NCBI RefSeq assembly: GCF_030542965.1
Contig: NZ_JAUAOA010000002.1
Coordinates: 1 to 64,000 of the forward strand
Source: Azotosporobacter soli
GTDB taxonomy: Bacteria > Bacillota > Negativicutes > SG130
Reading direction: 5' to 3'
Length of the DNA stretch: 64,000 nt
The translations under genes were made by a program, and so were the position numbers. Below are positions 1 to 8,726 of this stretch, piece by piece. Below the pieces are notes generated by a model, which was not told where the DNA came from, did no database searches, and saw only the letters and a program-made list of their open reading frames with translations. Each line of letters starts with the position of its first letter. The first letter of the stretch is position 1.

Positions 1-1364
1 TCATGCAGCGTCTGACGTTTGCCCATGCCAAAGATGTAATAGCTGGCAATGACGATCGCGCAGAACACTGCGCCGACGATCAGCGATACCTGCGTATCGG
101 AGTTGAACCACATGCCGACCAGTACGCAGCAGAGGAACACAATCGTGAAATAGTTGCTGATCGGATAGAACGGCGATTTGAAAGGATGATTCGGCATTTC
201 AGCCGCCCATTTCTTGCGGAAGCTCAGTTGCGCAATCGCCAAGACAAACCAGGGAATCATGCCAGGCAGGATGCTGGCGCTGTAGATATAGATGAACAGT
301 TTGGAATCCGGTGCGATAAAGTTGAAGAATACGCCAAGCAGCAGACAGCCGATTGTGGTCATGATGCTGTTCGACGGTACGCCGCTTTCGGATACTTTGC
401 CGAAGAATTTCGGCGCCTGGCCGTTTTGCGCCAGCGTGTAGAGCATGCGGCCCGCGCTGTAGATGCCGCTGTTACAGCCGGACATGGCCGCGGTTAAAAC
501 AACGAAGTTGATGATGCCGGCAGCGGCTACGATGCCGACTTTGGCAAAGGTCATAACGAACGGGCTGCCGATGGTGCCGATTTGATTCCAGGGATAGATG
601 GACAGGATAACGAAGATCGCGCCGATGTAGAAAATCAGGATACGCCAGATGATGTTTTTCGTTGCTTTGCGCAGCGTGTTTTTCGGATCTTCGGCTTCGC
701 CGGCCGTGATGCCGACGAGTTCAACGCCTTGGTACGCCGCGGTAACTAAACAGAGTGCGAAGAGGAAGCCTTCGAGACCGCCCGGGAAGAAACCGCCGTG
801 ATTAAAGAGGTTGCCGATGCCCATCGGCACGCCGCCGTTGCCGATACCGAAAGCGATGATGCCAACGCCGATGACCAGCATTGTGATGATGGCCGCTACT
901 TTAATGAGTGCAAACCAGAATTCGAATTCGCCGTAGTATTTAACTGCTGCCATGTTGGCCGCAGCGACGATCGCAACGCCTGCGAGTGCAGGAATCCACT
1001 GTGCGACGTCCGGAAACCAATAATTACAATAAATGCCGATTGCGGTGACCTCGGCCATGCCGACGGTGACCCAGAGGAACCAGTAACACCAGGCGGTCAG
1101 ATAACCGACCAACGGATGAATGTATTTATGCGCATAGGTGGCGAAGGAACCGGTGACCGGTTCGAGGAACAGCATTTCGCCCATGATCCGCATAACGAAG
1201 AACATAACCATGCCGGCTAACGCATAGGCGAGAAGAACCGACGGTCCTGCCCACTTGATGGTGCTTGCCGAACCCATGAATAGACCTACGCCGATTGTGC
1301 CGCCCAAAGCGATCAGTTCGATATGACGCGCTTTAAGACCCCTGGTAAGTTGTTTCTCTTCCAT
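1..1364 (-). CDS. Amino acid permease, APC superfamily (3' end cut by window edge)
   Basis: Proton-coupled amino acid uptake across the cytoplasmic membrane is expected from the family. The first 454 residues are visible; relatives are about 460-480 long, so only the tail is missing. The N-terminus has the APC signature [12 protein letters not shown], followed by [13 protein letters not shown], typical of the AAT group (GABA/proline/threonine permeases), and about twelve hydrophobic segments alternate with charged loops. The ATG at 1364 is preceded by a purine-rich stretch on the minus strand. It lies 17 bases after the threonine dehydratase stop, so the two are probably one operon and threonine or serine is the likely substrate. 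The substrate is inferred from context only. Confidence 0.88.
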   Translation of the reverse strand, partial: MEEKQLTRGLKARHIELIALGGTIGVGLFMGSASTIKWAGPSVLLAYALAGMVMFFVMRIMGEMLFLEPVTGSFATYAHKYIHPLVGYLTAWCYWFLWVTVGMAEVTAIGIYCNYWFPDVAQWIPALAGVAIVAAANMAAVKYYGEFEFWFALIKVAAIITMLVIGVGIIAFGIGNGGVPMGIGNLFNHGGFFPGGLEGFLFALCLVTAAYQGVELVGITAGEAEDPKNTLRKATKNIIWRILIFYIGAIFVILSIYPWNQIGTIGSPFVMTFAKVGIVAAAGIINFVVLTAAMSGCNSGIYSAGRMLYTLAQNGQAPKFFGKVSESGVPSNSIMTTIGCLLLGVFFNFIAPDSKLFIYIYSASILPGMIPWFVLAIAQLSFRKKWAAEMPNHPFKSPFYPISNYFTIVFLCCVLVGMWFNSDTQVSLIVGAVFCAIVIASYYIFGMGKRQTLH

Positions 1365-1381
1365 ACTCTCTTACCTCTCTC

Positions 1382-2590
1382 TTATCGTATATTTACGCAG
1401 TATTGGTTTTGTTCCATCAGGTGCTTCAATCTTTGGATATGATCGTCATCTGCAGTCTCGAGTTCCAGTTCCACTCTGGCATAACCAAGCGAAACGCCGC
1501 GGTTTTCACGGTTGTGCGTAACGGCAACGACATTCGCGCCCGCACCGGCAATCAATTCGAGCAACTTGCAGAGCATGCCCGGTTTGTCCGAAACGATCGT
1601 GTCAAAAAACACTTTGCGTCCGGTCTTACCAAGGCCCTGGTTGATGATTCGACTCATCGTGTTGACGTCAATGTTGCCGCCGCTGATGATCGCCGCCATT
1701 TTCGTCTTTTGGAACTGCGGCAAACGATGCAGGATCGCAGCTACCGCTGCGGCGCCCGCGCCTTCAGAAACCGTCTTCACGCGTTCCAGAAGCAGGAGAA
1801 TCGCTCCGGCAATCTCTTCCTCATCCACCACGACGATGTCATCGACATATTTCTGCACGATGTCAAACGTCATGCTGCCCGGAGTCTTGACCGCAATGCC
1901 GTCGGCAATCGTCGGCGGTCCGGAAATCGTCGTTACCTTGCCGCAAGCGCGCGATTCGAGCATCGACGGCATATTCTTGGTCTGCACGCCGATCACCTTG
2001 ATCTTCGGATTGCTCTCTTTCAGCGCGATCGCCACGCCGGCAATCAAGCCGCCGCCGCCGATCGGCACCACGACAGTCTCCACCTCCGGCATATCCTCCA
2101 ACAGCTCCAGACCGATCGTCCCCTGTCCGGCAATGACCAAAGGATCATTAAACGGATGGATGAAGGTCGACTTCTCCTCCGCTTCAATCTGGCGCGCCAT
2201 TGCATAGGCTTCGTCATAGACATCGCCATGCAAAACGACTTTGCCGCCATAGCCGCGAGTCGCATTGACCTTGGATAATGGAGCATGCCGCGGCATCACG
2301 ATCGTCGACTTGATGCCAAACACCGTCGACGCGAGCGCAACGCCCTGCGCATGATTGCCGGCCGAAGAGGCGATCACCCCATGGGCCTTTTCCGTTTCAC
2401 TCAAATTAGCGATCTTATTGTATGCACCACGCAATTTGAACGATCCGGTTCGTTGCAGATTCTCCATTTTGATATGAACCAGATTACCGGTCATGTCGCT
2501 GACTGTATTCGTGTAAGCCAGGCTTGTCCGGCAAATAACCCCTGCCAAGGTTTCTCGGGCTTTCTCTATTTCTCCCAACGAGACATACAT
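1382..2590 (-). CDS. ilvA: Threonine dehydratase (threonine ammonia-lyase) with C-terminal ACT domain
   Basis: PLP enzyme that converts L-threonine to 2-oxobutanoate and ammonia. The PLP lysine is K52 in SFKLRGA; the SSAGNHAQG loop lies at about 74-82 and the glycine-rich phosphate loop GGGGL at 177-181. Residues from about 325 form one ACT domain, giving the 402-residue layout common in Firmicutes rather than the two-domain 510-residue biosynthetic IlvA. The ATG follows AGGAAGGAG at good spacing. Location between a YheO-like regulator and an amino acid permease suggests a catabolic role (TdcB-like) over isoleucine synthesis. Either symbol, ilvA or tdcB, could apply. Confidence 0.93.
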   Translation of the reverse strand: MYVSLGEIEKARETLAGVICRTSLAYTNTVSDMTGNLVHIKMENLQRTGSFKLRGAYNKIANLSETEKAHGVIASSAGNHAQGVALASTVFGIKSTIVMPRHAPLSKVNATRGYGGKVVLHGDVYDEAYAMARQIEAEEKSTFIHPFNDPLVIAGQGTIGLELLEDMPEVETVVVPIGGGGLIAGVAIALKESNPKIKVIGVQTKNMPSMLESRACGKVTTISGPPTIADGIAVKTPGSMTFDIVQKYVDDIVVVDEEEIAGAILLLLERVKTVSEGAGAAAVAAILHRLPQFQKTKMAAIISGGNIDVNTMSRIINQGLGKTGRKVFFDTIVSDKPGMLCKLLELIAGAGANVVAVTHNRENRGVSLGYARVELELETADDDHIQRLKHLMEQNQYCVNIR

Positions 2591-2710
2591 TTTGACTACT
2601 CCTTCCTATCCATACTATCCATAATTTTCGCACCACGATGTTCACTCTATATCGTAACCGGAGCAGCGATTTTTTTGCCGAAAGACCGTGCATCCGGGTG
2701 GTACCTGCTT

Positions 2711-3364
2711 TTACTTGTTTGACAGATAACGATAAATCGTACTTTCTGACGACTTCAAGCGAATCGCGACTTTGGGAATCGCGCCCTTGATCTTGAAGAT
2801 GCCGTTCTTACTCAACTCTTGGACGATTGCGCTTTTTTCCTCGCTGCTCATCCGTTCCACCGGCACTTTATACCTGGAAGATACTTTTTTGAACGCTTCT
2901 TCCACCACCAAGTCGAGCGAAGGCGTCAGCGACTCGGTCACTTCTTCCTGCTCCGAAATAACCGGCACATTCTGCAACAGCGTCGTCAGCGAATCGCCGA
3001 GAATTTTGCTGGCCTGATTTTCAGGCGAATTGAGGATGTTGACGCAAAGCATGCCGATCAACGTTCCTTCCTCGTCCTTTATATAATAGGTAGAAGAAAT
3101 CAATTTTTCGCCGCTGTCGGTACGGCTGCGATAATTAACCAAGGAATTCTGTCCCTGATAGCCTTTGTTTTCCAGCAGCTTGAATCCAAGATCCGTCAGC
3201 GGACAGCCTAGGTACCGGCCGCTGATGTAACCGTTGCGAATCGCAATAACCGAATTCTCCGCATCCACGATATCATGCAACAGCACTTCGCAATGCGAAC
3301 CGATGATATCCGCAATGAAATCCACCAGCGGAATATACATTGCAAGCTTCTTTTTATAGCTCAT
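2711..3364 (-). CDS. YheO-like PAS domain transcriptional regulator
   Basis: Cytoplasmic DNA-binding regulator of the YheO family, 217 residues. The N-terminal half is a YheO-type PAS sensor (VDFIADIIGSHCEVLLHD, later YYIKDEEGTLIGMLCVNI). The C-terminal 60 residues form a helix-turn-helix ending in KSSESTIYRYLSNK. Family members are often beside amino acid or enamine/imine deaminase genes. The chosen ATG at 3364 follows GAGGGTGG; a GTG nine bases upstream is less well placed. It is followed by ilvA after a 120-base gap and is probably the local regulator of threonine use. The effector is unknown. Confidence 0.85.
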   Translation of the reverse strand: MSYKKKLAMYIPLVDFIADIIGSHCEVLLHDIVDAENSVIAIRNGYISGRYLGCPLTDLGFKLLENKGYQGQNSLVNYRSRTDSGEKLISSTYYIKDEEGTLIGMLCVNILNSPENQASKILGDSLTTLLQNVPVISEQEEVTESLTPSLDLVVEEAFKKVSSRYKVPVERMSSEEKSAIVQELSKNGIFKIKGAIPKVAIRLKSSESTIYRYLSNK

Positions 3365-3664
3365 TGACGCCACCCTCTTGTAAACTTCCCAAATTATCTT
3401 TGTTTTCTTACTTCTTCATCGCGCGATAAATTCCTCCTATGCTAAGATTTTTTTATCATACTATTCTTTTAATTAACTACTATTTTTTATTTTGTTCTCC
3501 CCAGAAAGTACTTTAGTCTTTTAAGCGTCGTTTCAATTGTTTTATTCTTCTCACTTTTAAGATGTTTTTTCTTCATATGATAATTTTTTATCATCATTTT
3601 GACGCTAAAATTTTTTTTAAAAAATCCGCATTATTTTCAGTTACGCATAACAGCAGCAAACAAA
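3365..3664. other. AT-rich intergenic stretch without a gene
   Basis: Very AT-rich leader region upstream of the YheO-like gene, which presumably carries its promoter; I could not fix a convincing -35/-10 pair. There is a perfect inverted repeat at 3577-3594 (ATGATAA, four T, TTATCAT), a possible operator or small hairpin. On the minus strand an AGGAGG at about 3435 stands upstream of a three-codon frame (Met-Lys-Lys-stop), which may be chance. No coding capacity was seen. Confidence 0.5.
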
Positions 3665-3709
3665 AAGAAGTGTAACATATTGTCGTTTTAACAATACGCT
3701 GCACTTCTT
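3665..3709 (-). terminator. Rho-independent terminator of the orphan adaptor gene
   Basis: Inverted repeat AAGAAGTG / CACTTCTT with a second inner pairing TATTGT/ACAATA. On the minus strand the outer stem runs into a T tract. It lies 36 bases after the stop of the adaptor gene. Confidence 0.75.
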
Positions 3710-3744
3710 CCTTCTTATTTCGAACACTTCTGCATTAGCTTCAA

Positions 3745-4890
3745 CTACTCAACTTGTTTTCCGTCCCACAAAGTCTGCACGCCCGACACCACGACGACGT
3801 CGCCCGGCTGCAGACCGTCGACGATTTGCACGTTCTCCGCATCGCGGCTACGCAGTTTGACGACGCGCGCTACGGCGGCATGATCGACAACGACCCAGAC
3901 GGCGGGCAGTGCGTCACGCTGTATGACCGCGGTAAGCGGCACGATCACTTCCGGTTTCACCGAGCCGACGCCGCCCGCCGTTACGGCAGCCGTCATGCCG
4001 TACTTCACTTCCGGCGGCGGATTGATCAGTGTCAGGCGAACATTGGCCACATTCGCTCCGTCCTGGCTGACCGCTGATGTCGCATCACGCAGCCTGGCTT
4101 CGACACTCACACCAGGCAGCGCTTCAAAGCTGACCTTGATTGTCTCCATCTTGCGGAAGCCCTCGAGCTGCTCTTCCGGCACGACAATAGCAATTTCCTT
4201 CGCACCCGAACCTTCCCTGACCAAAGTCAGCACCCGCTGTCCGGCGCTGACCGAGTCGCCAAGCTTCGCATCCAAACCGATGACCATCCCGGCATAGTCT
4301 GTCTTGAGTACGCCCGGCGCGACCGGAGCGCTGCTGCGTGTAACGGTTCCACCGGCCTGCCGCGCTTGCTGCAGATTCGCCATGGCCGCATCATAAGCGG
4401 CCTGGTAACGTTCGAACATGACCCGGCTGATAGCGCCCTGCTTGTATAACTGGCCAAATGTATTCAGATTCGCTTCCGCCTTGGCGACTTCCGCCTGCGC
4501 CGCCTCGACGCCGACGCCGCTGCTCGTTCCCGCAGCTTCCTGCGTCACGGTGACCGCCAGTCGCATCAGAACGTCGCCGTTTTTCACCGCCGAACCGACA
4601 TCCGCCAAAATTTCAGAGACGCGACCGCTGGCCGAGAAACTCATCGGGATCTCATAGCGTCCGCGCACCACGCCGCTGAAGGCATAGGCGGTCGCATCAC
4701 CGGCCGGGCCGACCGTCTGCGTTTTCACAATCAAGCGATCCTGTACCCTGCCCTTTTCAAAAATCGCCTTGTATTGCCAGGCCGCAAACAGGCAGACCAG
4801 CACTAAGCAACTTGTCATAATATAATAAGCTTTACGCCCCAGCACGAATTCCTTCGTCGGAATGGGAATCTCTGTTTTATCTGGTTTCAT
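3745..4890 (-). CDS. RND efflux periplasmic adaptor (membrane fusion protein), orphan
   Basis: AcrA/HlyD-type adaptor that would link an inner membrane RND pump to TolC. It has one N-terminal membrane anchor at about residues 24-42. The barrel-sandwich motif SGRVSEILADVGSAVKNGDVL follows, then an alpha-hairpin (GAISRVMFERYQAAYDAAMANL), the second lipoyl half (SAGQRVLTLV) and a C-terminal MP domain ending LQPGDVVVVSGVQTLWDGKQVE. It resembles the adaptor at 14162-15259 closely in order and wording, suggesting paralogs. Unlike that one, no pump or TolC gene is next to it, so it either shares the pump 6 kb away or belongs to a distant one. The ATG follows TAGGAG. Confidence 0.88.
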   Translation of the reverse strand: MKPDKTEIPIPTKEFVLGRKAYYIMTSCLVLVCLFAAWQYKAIFEKGRVQDRLIVKTQTVGPAGDATAYAFSGVVRGRYEIPMSFSASGRVSEILADVGSAVKNGDVLMRLAVTVTQEAAGTSSGVGVEAAQAEVAKAEANLNTFGQLYKQGAISRVMFERYQAAYDAAMANLQQARQAGGTVTRSSAPVAPGVLKTDYAGMVIGLDAKLGDSVSAGQRVLTLVREGSGAKEIAIVVPEEQLEGFRKMETIKVSFEALPGVSVEARLRDATSAVSQDGANVANVRLTLINPPPEVKYGMTAAVTAGGVGSVKPEVIVPLTAVIQRDALPAVWVVVDHAAVARVVKLRSRDAENVQIVDGLQPGDVVVVSGVQTLWDGKQVE

Positions 4891-5036
4891 TGCATTTTAC
4901 TCCTATTTCTGAGCGTAACACGTTCTGCTTAAATAACTGTAACATAATATGCCCGCCCTGCCAACCTTTCTACAGGCAGGAAACAAGACCTGCCAACCCG
5001 AATTACCCTTTATAACCATACTAGGAGGGATGCAAC
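4891..5036 (+). promoter_or_regulatory. Divergent promoter region with competing CCTGCC/GGCAGG hairpins
   Basis: Intergenic region between the divergent adaptor gene and the 280-residue unknown gene. CCTGCCAACC occurs twice (about 4957 and 4990), with the complementary AGGCAGG at 4974-4980 between them. Two mutually exclusive stems are therefore possible in the leader of the plus-strand gene. TAACATAATAT at about 4939-4950 could supply a -10. No T tract follows the stems. Confidence 0.35.
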
Positions 5037-5879
5037 ATGGACCAACCCCATCATAAAGCCGGCAACGCCGCCTGGCATCGTCTGGCCAAAGCAGACCGGG
5101 ACTGGATTGCCGCCCTCTTGCAGGAACGCTACCAGCACACGGTCGGCGAACGCCGTGAAAAACCGAAGAAGCCGGAATGTACGGCGATCTTGCGCAGCGT
5201 CTACGAAGAAGTGCTCGCCAAAGATCTGCCGCTCAGCTATACGGATCTGATGGAATATTTTCTCGCGCATCTGGATCGCTATCAGAAGCGTCTGCAAAAA
5301 GCGGCCGGGCGGCAGCAAGTCTCCGCCAAACTGGAAGCAATCGAGAGCAGCAAGGATGTGCTCAAGACGAAGAAACGCACGCCGGCCGATGAGCCAGCCC
5401 GGCTTTGCGGCGTCTGGTTCGAAGGCTTTCAACCGGAGGAAAACGGCTTTACGGCGATTTTGCACCACGCTAACGTTGAGCTGAGTCAAATTAGCTTTGT
5501 CGATGACGAAGTGACGTTCATCCCCGAACCGGATAAGCATATGTTGCGCAAGATCTTAAAGATCCTGACGGAAAGCGCCAACAGCTACTATCATAAGAAA
5601 TTTCTCAACGCACCGGGCAAAAACGATCGTCTGCCGACCTTTCTGCGCCGTCTCGGCGAACTGCAGCTTCTGAAAAACCGTTATCTGGCTCAACGCGAAG
5701 CGCAAGGCGGACAGAACCCGCTGATGTTCCTGCCGGGCTGGAACCTGGGCAGCAGCGCAGCGCCGCCGTGGGAAGCGATCGTATTTCCTGCGACGGAAAA
5801 GGACTGCAATGCACTCTTGGCCGCACAGGGAAAAAAATCATTCGTCTTTCGTCAGCCGAATGATTTTTGGATTCAATAA
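5037..5879 (+). CDS. Hypothetical protein, 280 residues
   Basis: I do not recognise a family. The protein is soluble and highly charged, with no signal peptide or membrane segment. The N-terminal half is helical and rich in Lys, Arg and Glu (to about residue 115). The middle (CGVWFEGFQPEENGFTAILH to SFVDDEVTFIPEP) looks like an alpha/beta segment. A Pro/Gly-rich tail (FLPGWNLGSSAAPPW) precedes a short C-terminal unit ending in DFWIQ. The start is firm: AGGAGGG stands seven bases before the ATG. It is transcribed alone and ends in a strong bidirectional terminator, so it has no operon partner. Codon use looks like its neighbours. Confidence 0.8.
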   Translation: MDQPHHKAGNAAWHRLAKADRDWIAALLQERYQHTVGERREKPKKPECTAILRSVYEEVLAKDLPLSYTDLMEYFLAHLDRYQKRLQKAAGRQQVSAKLEAIESSKDVLKTKKRTPADEPARLCGVWFEGFQPEENGFTAILHHANVELSQISFVDDEVTFIPEPDKHMLRKILKILTESANSYYHKKFLNAPGKNDRLPTFLRRLGELQLLKNRYLAQREAQGGQNPLMFLPGWNLGSSAAPPWEAIVFPATEKDCNALLAAQGKKSFVFRQPNDFWIQ

Positions 5880-5886
5880 GAAACAT

Positions 5887-5930
5887 AAAACCCACGCGCT
5901 ACCGTAACGGCTTGTAGCGCGTGGGTTTTT
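5887..5930. terminator. Bidirectional terminator
   Basis: Perfect 12-base stem CCCACGCGCTAC / GTAGCGCGTGGG (5891-5902 and 5914-5925) with five T on the plus side and an A run on the other. It sits between two convergent genes and serves both. Confidence 0.9.
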
Positions 5931-5939
5931 CTCATTGTC

Positions 5940-7211
5940 TTACGCAGCCTGACGCAAAATTTCCTCTTCTTTTTTCTCGTCATACTGTTTTTCCGATTTG
6001 GAAATGACGATCGCAGCCAGTGCATTGCCGATGACATTGACGACGGTTCTGGCCATATCTAAGAAGCGATCGACGCCGGCAATGAACGCCAAGCCTTCCG
6101 CCGGAATACCGACCGTACCCAGCGTCGCCAGGAGCACGACGAACGATACGCCGGGAACGCCGGCAATGCCTTTGGACGTAACCATCAAGACCACCATCAG
6201 ATTGATCTGCTGCGCAACCGACAGCTCGATACCGTACATTTGTGCGAGGAAGATCGCAGCCACCGCCTGATAGAGCGTAGAGCCGGTCAGGTTAAACGAG
6301 TAACCGGTCGGGATCACGAAAGACGTGATCGCTTTCGGACAGCCCATCTGTTCCATTTTCGTCATGATGTTCGGCAGTACCGCTTCCGAGCTGGCTGTAG
6401 TATAAGCGAGAATCAATTCATCTTTCAACACGCGGATCAGGTTCATGATTTTCAGACCATAGACGCGCGCAATCAGCGCCAATACGCTAAAGACGAAGAA
6501 GAACATCGAACCATACACCGTGACGACCAGCTTGCCGAGCGGGATCAGCGACTGCAGGCCGAATTTGGCAACCGTGCTGCCGATCAGCGCGAATACGCCG
6601 AACGGTGCAAATTTCATGATCTGGTTGGTCACCCAGAACATTGCTTCGGCCATGCCTTCGAAGAAATGCAGAACCGGTTTGCCTTTTTCGCCGATGGCCG
6701 CAACGCCGAGGCCGAAGATGACCGAGAAGAAAATGATCGGCAGCATATCGCCTTTGGCCAGCACGTCAAATACGTTGCTTGGCACGATATTTACGAAGGT
6801 GTCGGCAAAACTGTGATGGCCGACCGATTCTGCCGTATTCACATAGTTTGAGATATTGCTTTTTGCCAACGAGCCCATATTGTCAATTCCAATGCCCGGT
6901 TTGACGATATTGCCGATCAGCAGCCCCATCACAATCGCAATCGTTGTGACGACTTCAAAAAACAGGATTGTTTTGCCGCCGATCTTGCCCAGTTTTTTTG
7001 TGTCACCGACGCCGGCAATGCCGACAATCAGCGAAGAAAGGACGATCGGTGCGACAATCATCTTGATCATGCGGATAAATATATCGCCGATGGGCTTGAG
7101 GTATCCCTCGATATTGGGATCGCCATAATAAAATGCGCCAACAGCGACGCCAAGGATAAGACCGATGAGGATTTGCGTTCCAAGACCAAATTTCATTTTT
7201 TTCATTTTCAT
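5940..7211 (-). CDS. Dicarboxylate/amino acid:cation symporter (DAACS family)
   Basis: Secondary transporter of the GltP/DctA family (glutamate, aspartate or C4-dicarboxylates with protons or sodium) in the cytoplasmic membrane. It has 423 residues, the usual length. Family landmarks are IKMIVAPIVLSSLIVGIAG near the N-terminus, the hairpin motif YTTASSEAVLPNIM, and NLTGSTLYQAVAAIFLAQ, which corresponds to the ligand-binding NMDGT region of the family with changed residues. The N-terminus is MKMKKMKFGLGTQ; the first ATG follows GAAAGGG. The gene is divergent from a GlnK/GlnL-like two-component pair, the most likely controller. The substrate cannot be fixed from sequence; glutamate, glutamine or dicarboxylates are candidates. 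Confidence 0.92.
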   Translation of the reverse strand: MKMKKMKFGLGTQILIGLILGVAVGAFYYGDPNIEGYLKPIGDIFIRMIKMIVAPIVLSSLIVGIAGVGDTKKLGKIGGKTILFFEVVTTIAIVMGLLIGNIVKPGIGIDNMGSLAKSNISNYVNTAESVGHHSFADTFVNIVPSNVFDVLAKGDMLPIIFFSVIFGLGVAAIGEKGKPVLHFFEGMAEAMFWVTNQIMKFAPFGVFALIGSTVAKFGLQSLIPLGKLVVTVYGSMFFFVFSVLALIARVYGLKIMNLIRVLKDELILAYTTASSEAVLPNIMTKMEQMGCPKAITSFVIPTGYSFNLTGSTLYQAVAAIFLAQMYGIELSVAQQINLMVVLMVTSKGIAGVPGVSFVVLLATLGTVGIPAEGLAFIAGVDRFLDMARTVVNVIGNALAAIVISKSEKQYDEKKEEEILRQAA

Positions 7212-7429
7212 CTACCCTTTCTTACTTCTCTGGTTGATGAGGATGAGTTGCATGGGCCTCTTCCAACCTCTGCTTTTACTCTATCACCCAGCCTACAGAA
7301 TCCAACAAAATCCGAAAAACTATCGGAAAATTTTTAATAGCCTGCCTAGAAGCATTCTCATTTTTCTGCTATCCTGTAACGAGGGTCACTCACTTTCCTG
7401 TTATACTATATAGAAAAGGGTTTTCATTT

Positions 7430-8722
7430 ATGAATAAGAATCTTTTGGCGTTGTGCCTCATGCTGCTCGTCGTTCCGCTCGCCGGCGAACTTAAGTTTTT
7501 CCCTTTCGGCGGCGATTTTCATTCGTTTCGCGTCAGTTTCGGTTCACCGGCTTTTTTGTTTTTCCTCCTCTGGCTGCGCCATATCTCCTTCGCGCGTTCG
7601 GGCTTTCTGACCGGTTGTTCCGTGTTGCTGTTTCGCATCGCATTGGACATCGGCAATGGCAATTACAACGCAACCGACAGCTTTTTTCTCCATCTGCCGG
7701 CCTTCTTTTACTACATCACCTACGCCCTGCTCTTTCAGCTTGGCCGCGCCAAAGAAGCCTACGACAGGCCGCTGCGCATCGGCGCGCTGGCCGTCAGCGC
7801 CGAAATCGGCGCAAGCCTGGCCGAACTCGTCTTATCGATCAGTCATGCCAATGCCGCAGCCATTTTCACTGCGCCGATCCTGACGGAAATTTTTATCGCC
7901 GCGATCATCCGCAGCTTTTTCGTTTTAAGTTTTTTCTTTATCATGGAACTTCGTCAGGCTGAATTCGTCACCGAGCAGCAGCGGGAACAAAATAAAAATA
8001 TGCTGCTGATCATTTCCGGCTTGTACGAAGAAGTGATCCAATTGAACAAATCAATGCAAAACGCCGAAGAGATTACGCGCGCGTGCTATACACTGTATCG
8101 CGATTTGCAAAACAGCCAGACGCTTTTCAATCGCAATCAGTTTGCGCAAAACATGTTGGAAATCGCCGGGCAGGTGCATGAAATCAAAAAAGATAACCAA
8201 CGTATTTACGCCAGTCTGAGCCGTCTCATTTCCGACGGCAAGCTGAATGATTATCTGCCGGTTTCGGAGCTGGCGGAAATCATCATCCAGTCGCATCAAA
8301 AATACGCCCGTTCGCTCAATAAGCTCATCACTTTTCATTTGCATGTCTTGGGCGATATTCCGCCTCTGCACGTCTATACCGTTCTCTCACTGGTCAATAA
8401 TCTGGTTGCGAACGCGGTCGAAGCGATCCAGGATATCGGCGCGATTGAAGTTTCCTTCCGTCGCAGCGCAGACTTTCTCGAACTGGGCGTGCGTGATTCC
8501 GGCCCCGGCGTCCCGACAAAAAAACAAAATCTGATCTTCCGCCCCGGCTACACGACGAAGTTTGATCAGTCCGGCACGCCTTCGACCGGGATGGGCTTGC
8601 CCTACATCCGCGATTTGGCGCAGAGCCTCGAAGGCAGCATCAGCCTGAAAACGCCCGACGACTCGCCCGGAGCCGTCTTTACGATCCGCCTGCCCCTGCA
8701 ACATCTGACAAAGGAGAACTGA
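7430..8722 (+). CDS. Sensor histidine kinase, GlnK (YcbA)-like
   Basis: Membrane sensor kinase of 430 residues. About six hydrophobic segments fill residues 1-175, followed by a coiled linker and a dimerisation region with the candidate phospho-acceptor His in VHEIKKDNQRIY. The HATPase_c domain shows the N box NNLVANAVEAI, G1 DSGPGVP and G2 STGMGLPYI. The HEIKKDNQ box and the YcbB-type regulator next door match the Bacillus GlnK/GlnL system, which controls glutaminase and glutamine transport. Four bases separate it from the regulator gene. It is divergent from the DAACS transporter, so the pair probably senses an amino acid or dicarboxylate and controls that transporter. The promoter is unclear, though TATACT occurs about 25 bases before the start. 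Confidence 0.85.
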   Translation: MNKNLLALCLMLLVVPLAGELKFFPFGGDFHSFRVSFGSPAFLFFLLWLRHISFARSGFLTGCSVLLFRIALDIGNGNYNATDSFFLHLPAFFYYITYALLFQLGRAKEAYDRPLRIGALAVSAEIGASLAELVLSISHANAAAIFTAPILTEIFIAAIIRSFFVLSFFFIMELRQAEFVTEQQREQNKNMLLIISGLYEEVIQLNKSMQNAEEITRACYTLYRDLQNSQTLFNRNQFAQNMLEIAGQVHEIKKDNQRIYASLSRLISDGKLNDYLPVSELAEIIIQSHQKYARSLNKLITFHLHVLGDIPPLHVYTVLSLVNNLVANAVEAIQDIGAIEVSFRRSADFLELGVRDSGPGVPTKKQNLIFRPGYTTKFDQSGTPSTGMGLPYIRDLAQSLEGSISLKTPDDSPGAVFTIRLPLQHLTKEN

Positions 8723-8726
8723 AGCC

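Noticed and set aside
1403-2278. Long plus-strand frame opposite the threonine dehydratase gene
   Set aside because: Antisense shadow; translation is rich in Arg, His and Asp with no domain, while the opposite strand is a clear enzyme.
2690-2710. T-box-like GGGTGGTACC
   Set aside because: It matches the T-box core on the plus strand, but all nearby genes are on the minus strand, the motif lies at the end of the YheO-like gene, and no specifier stem is visible.
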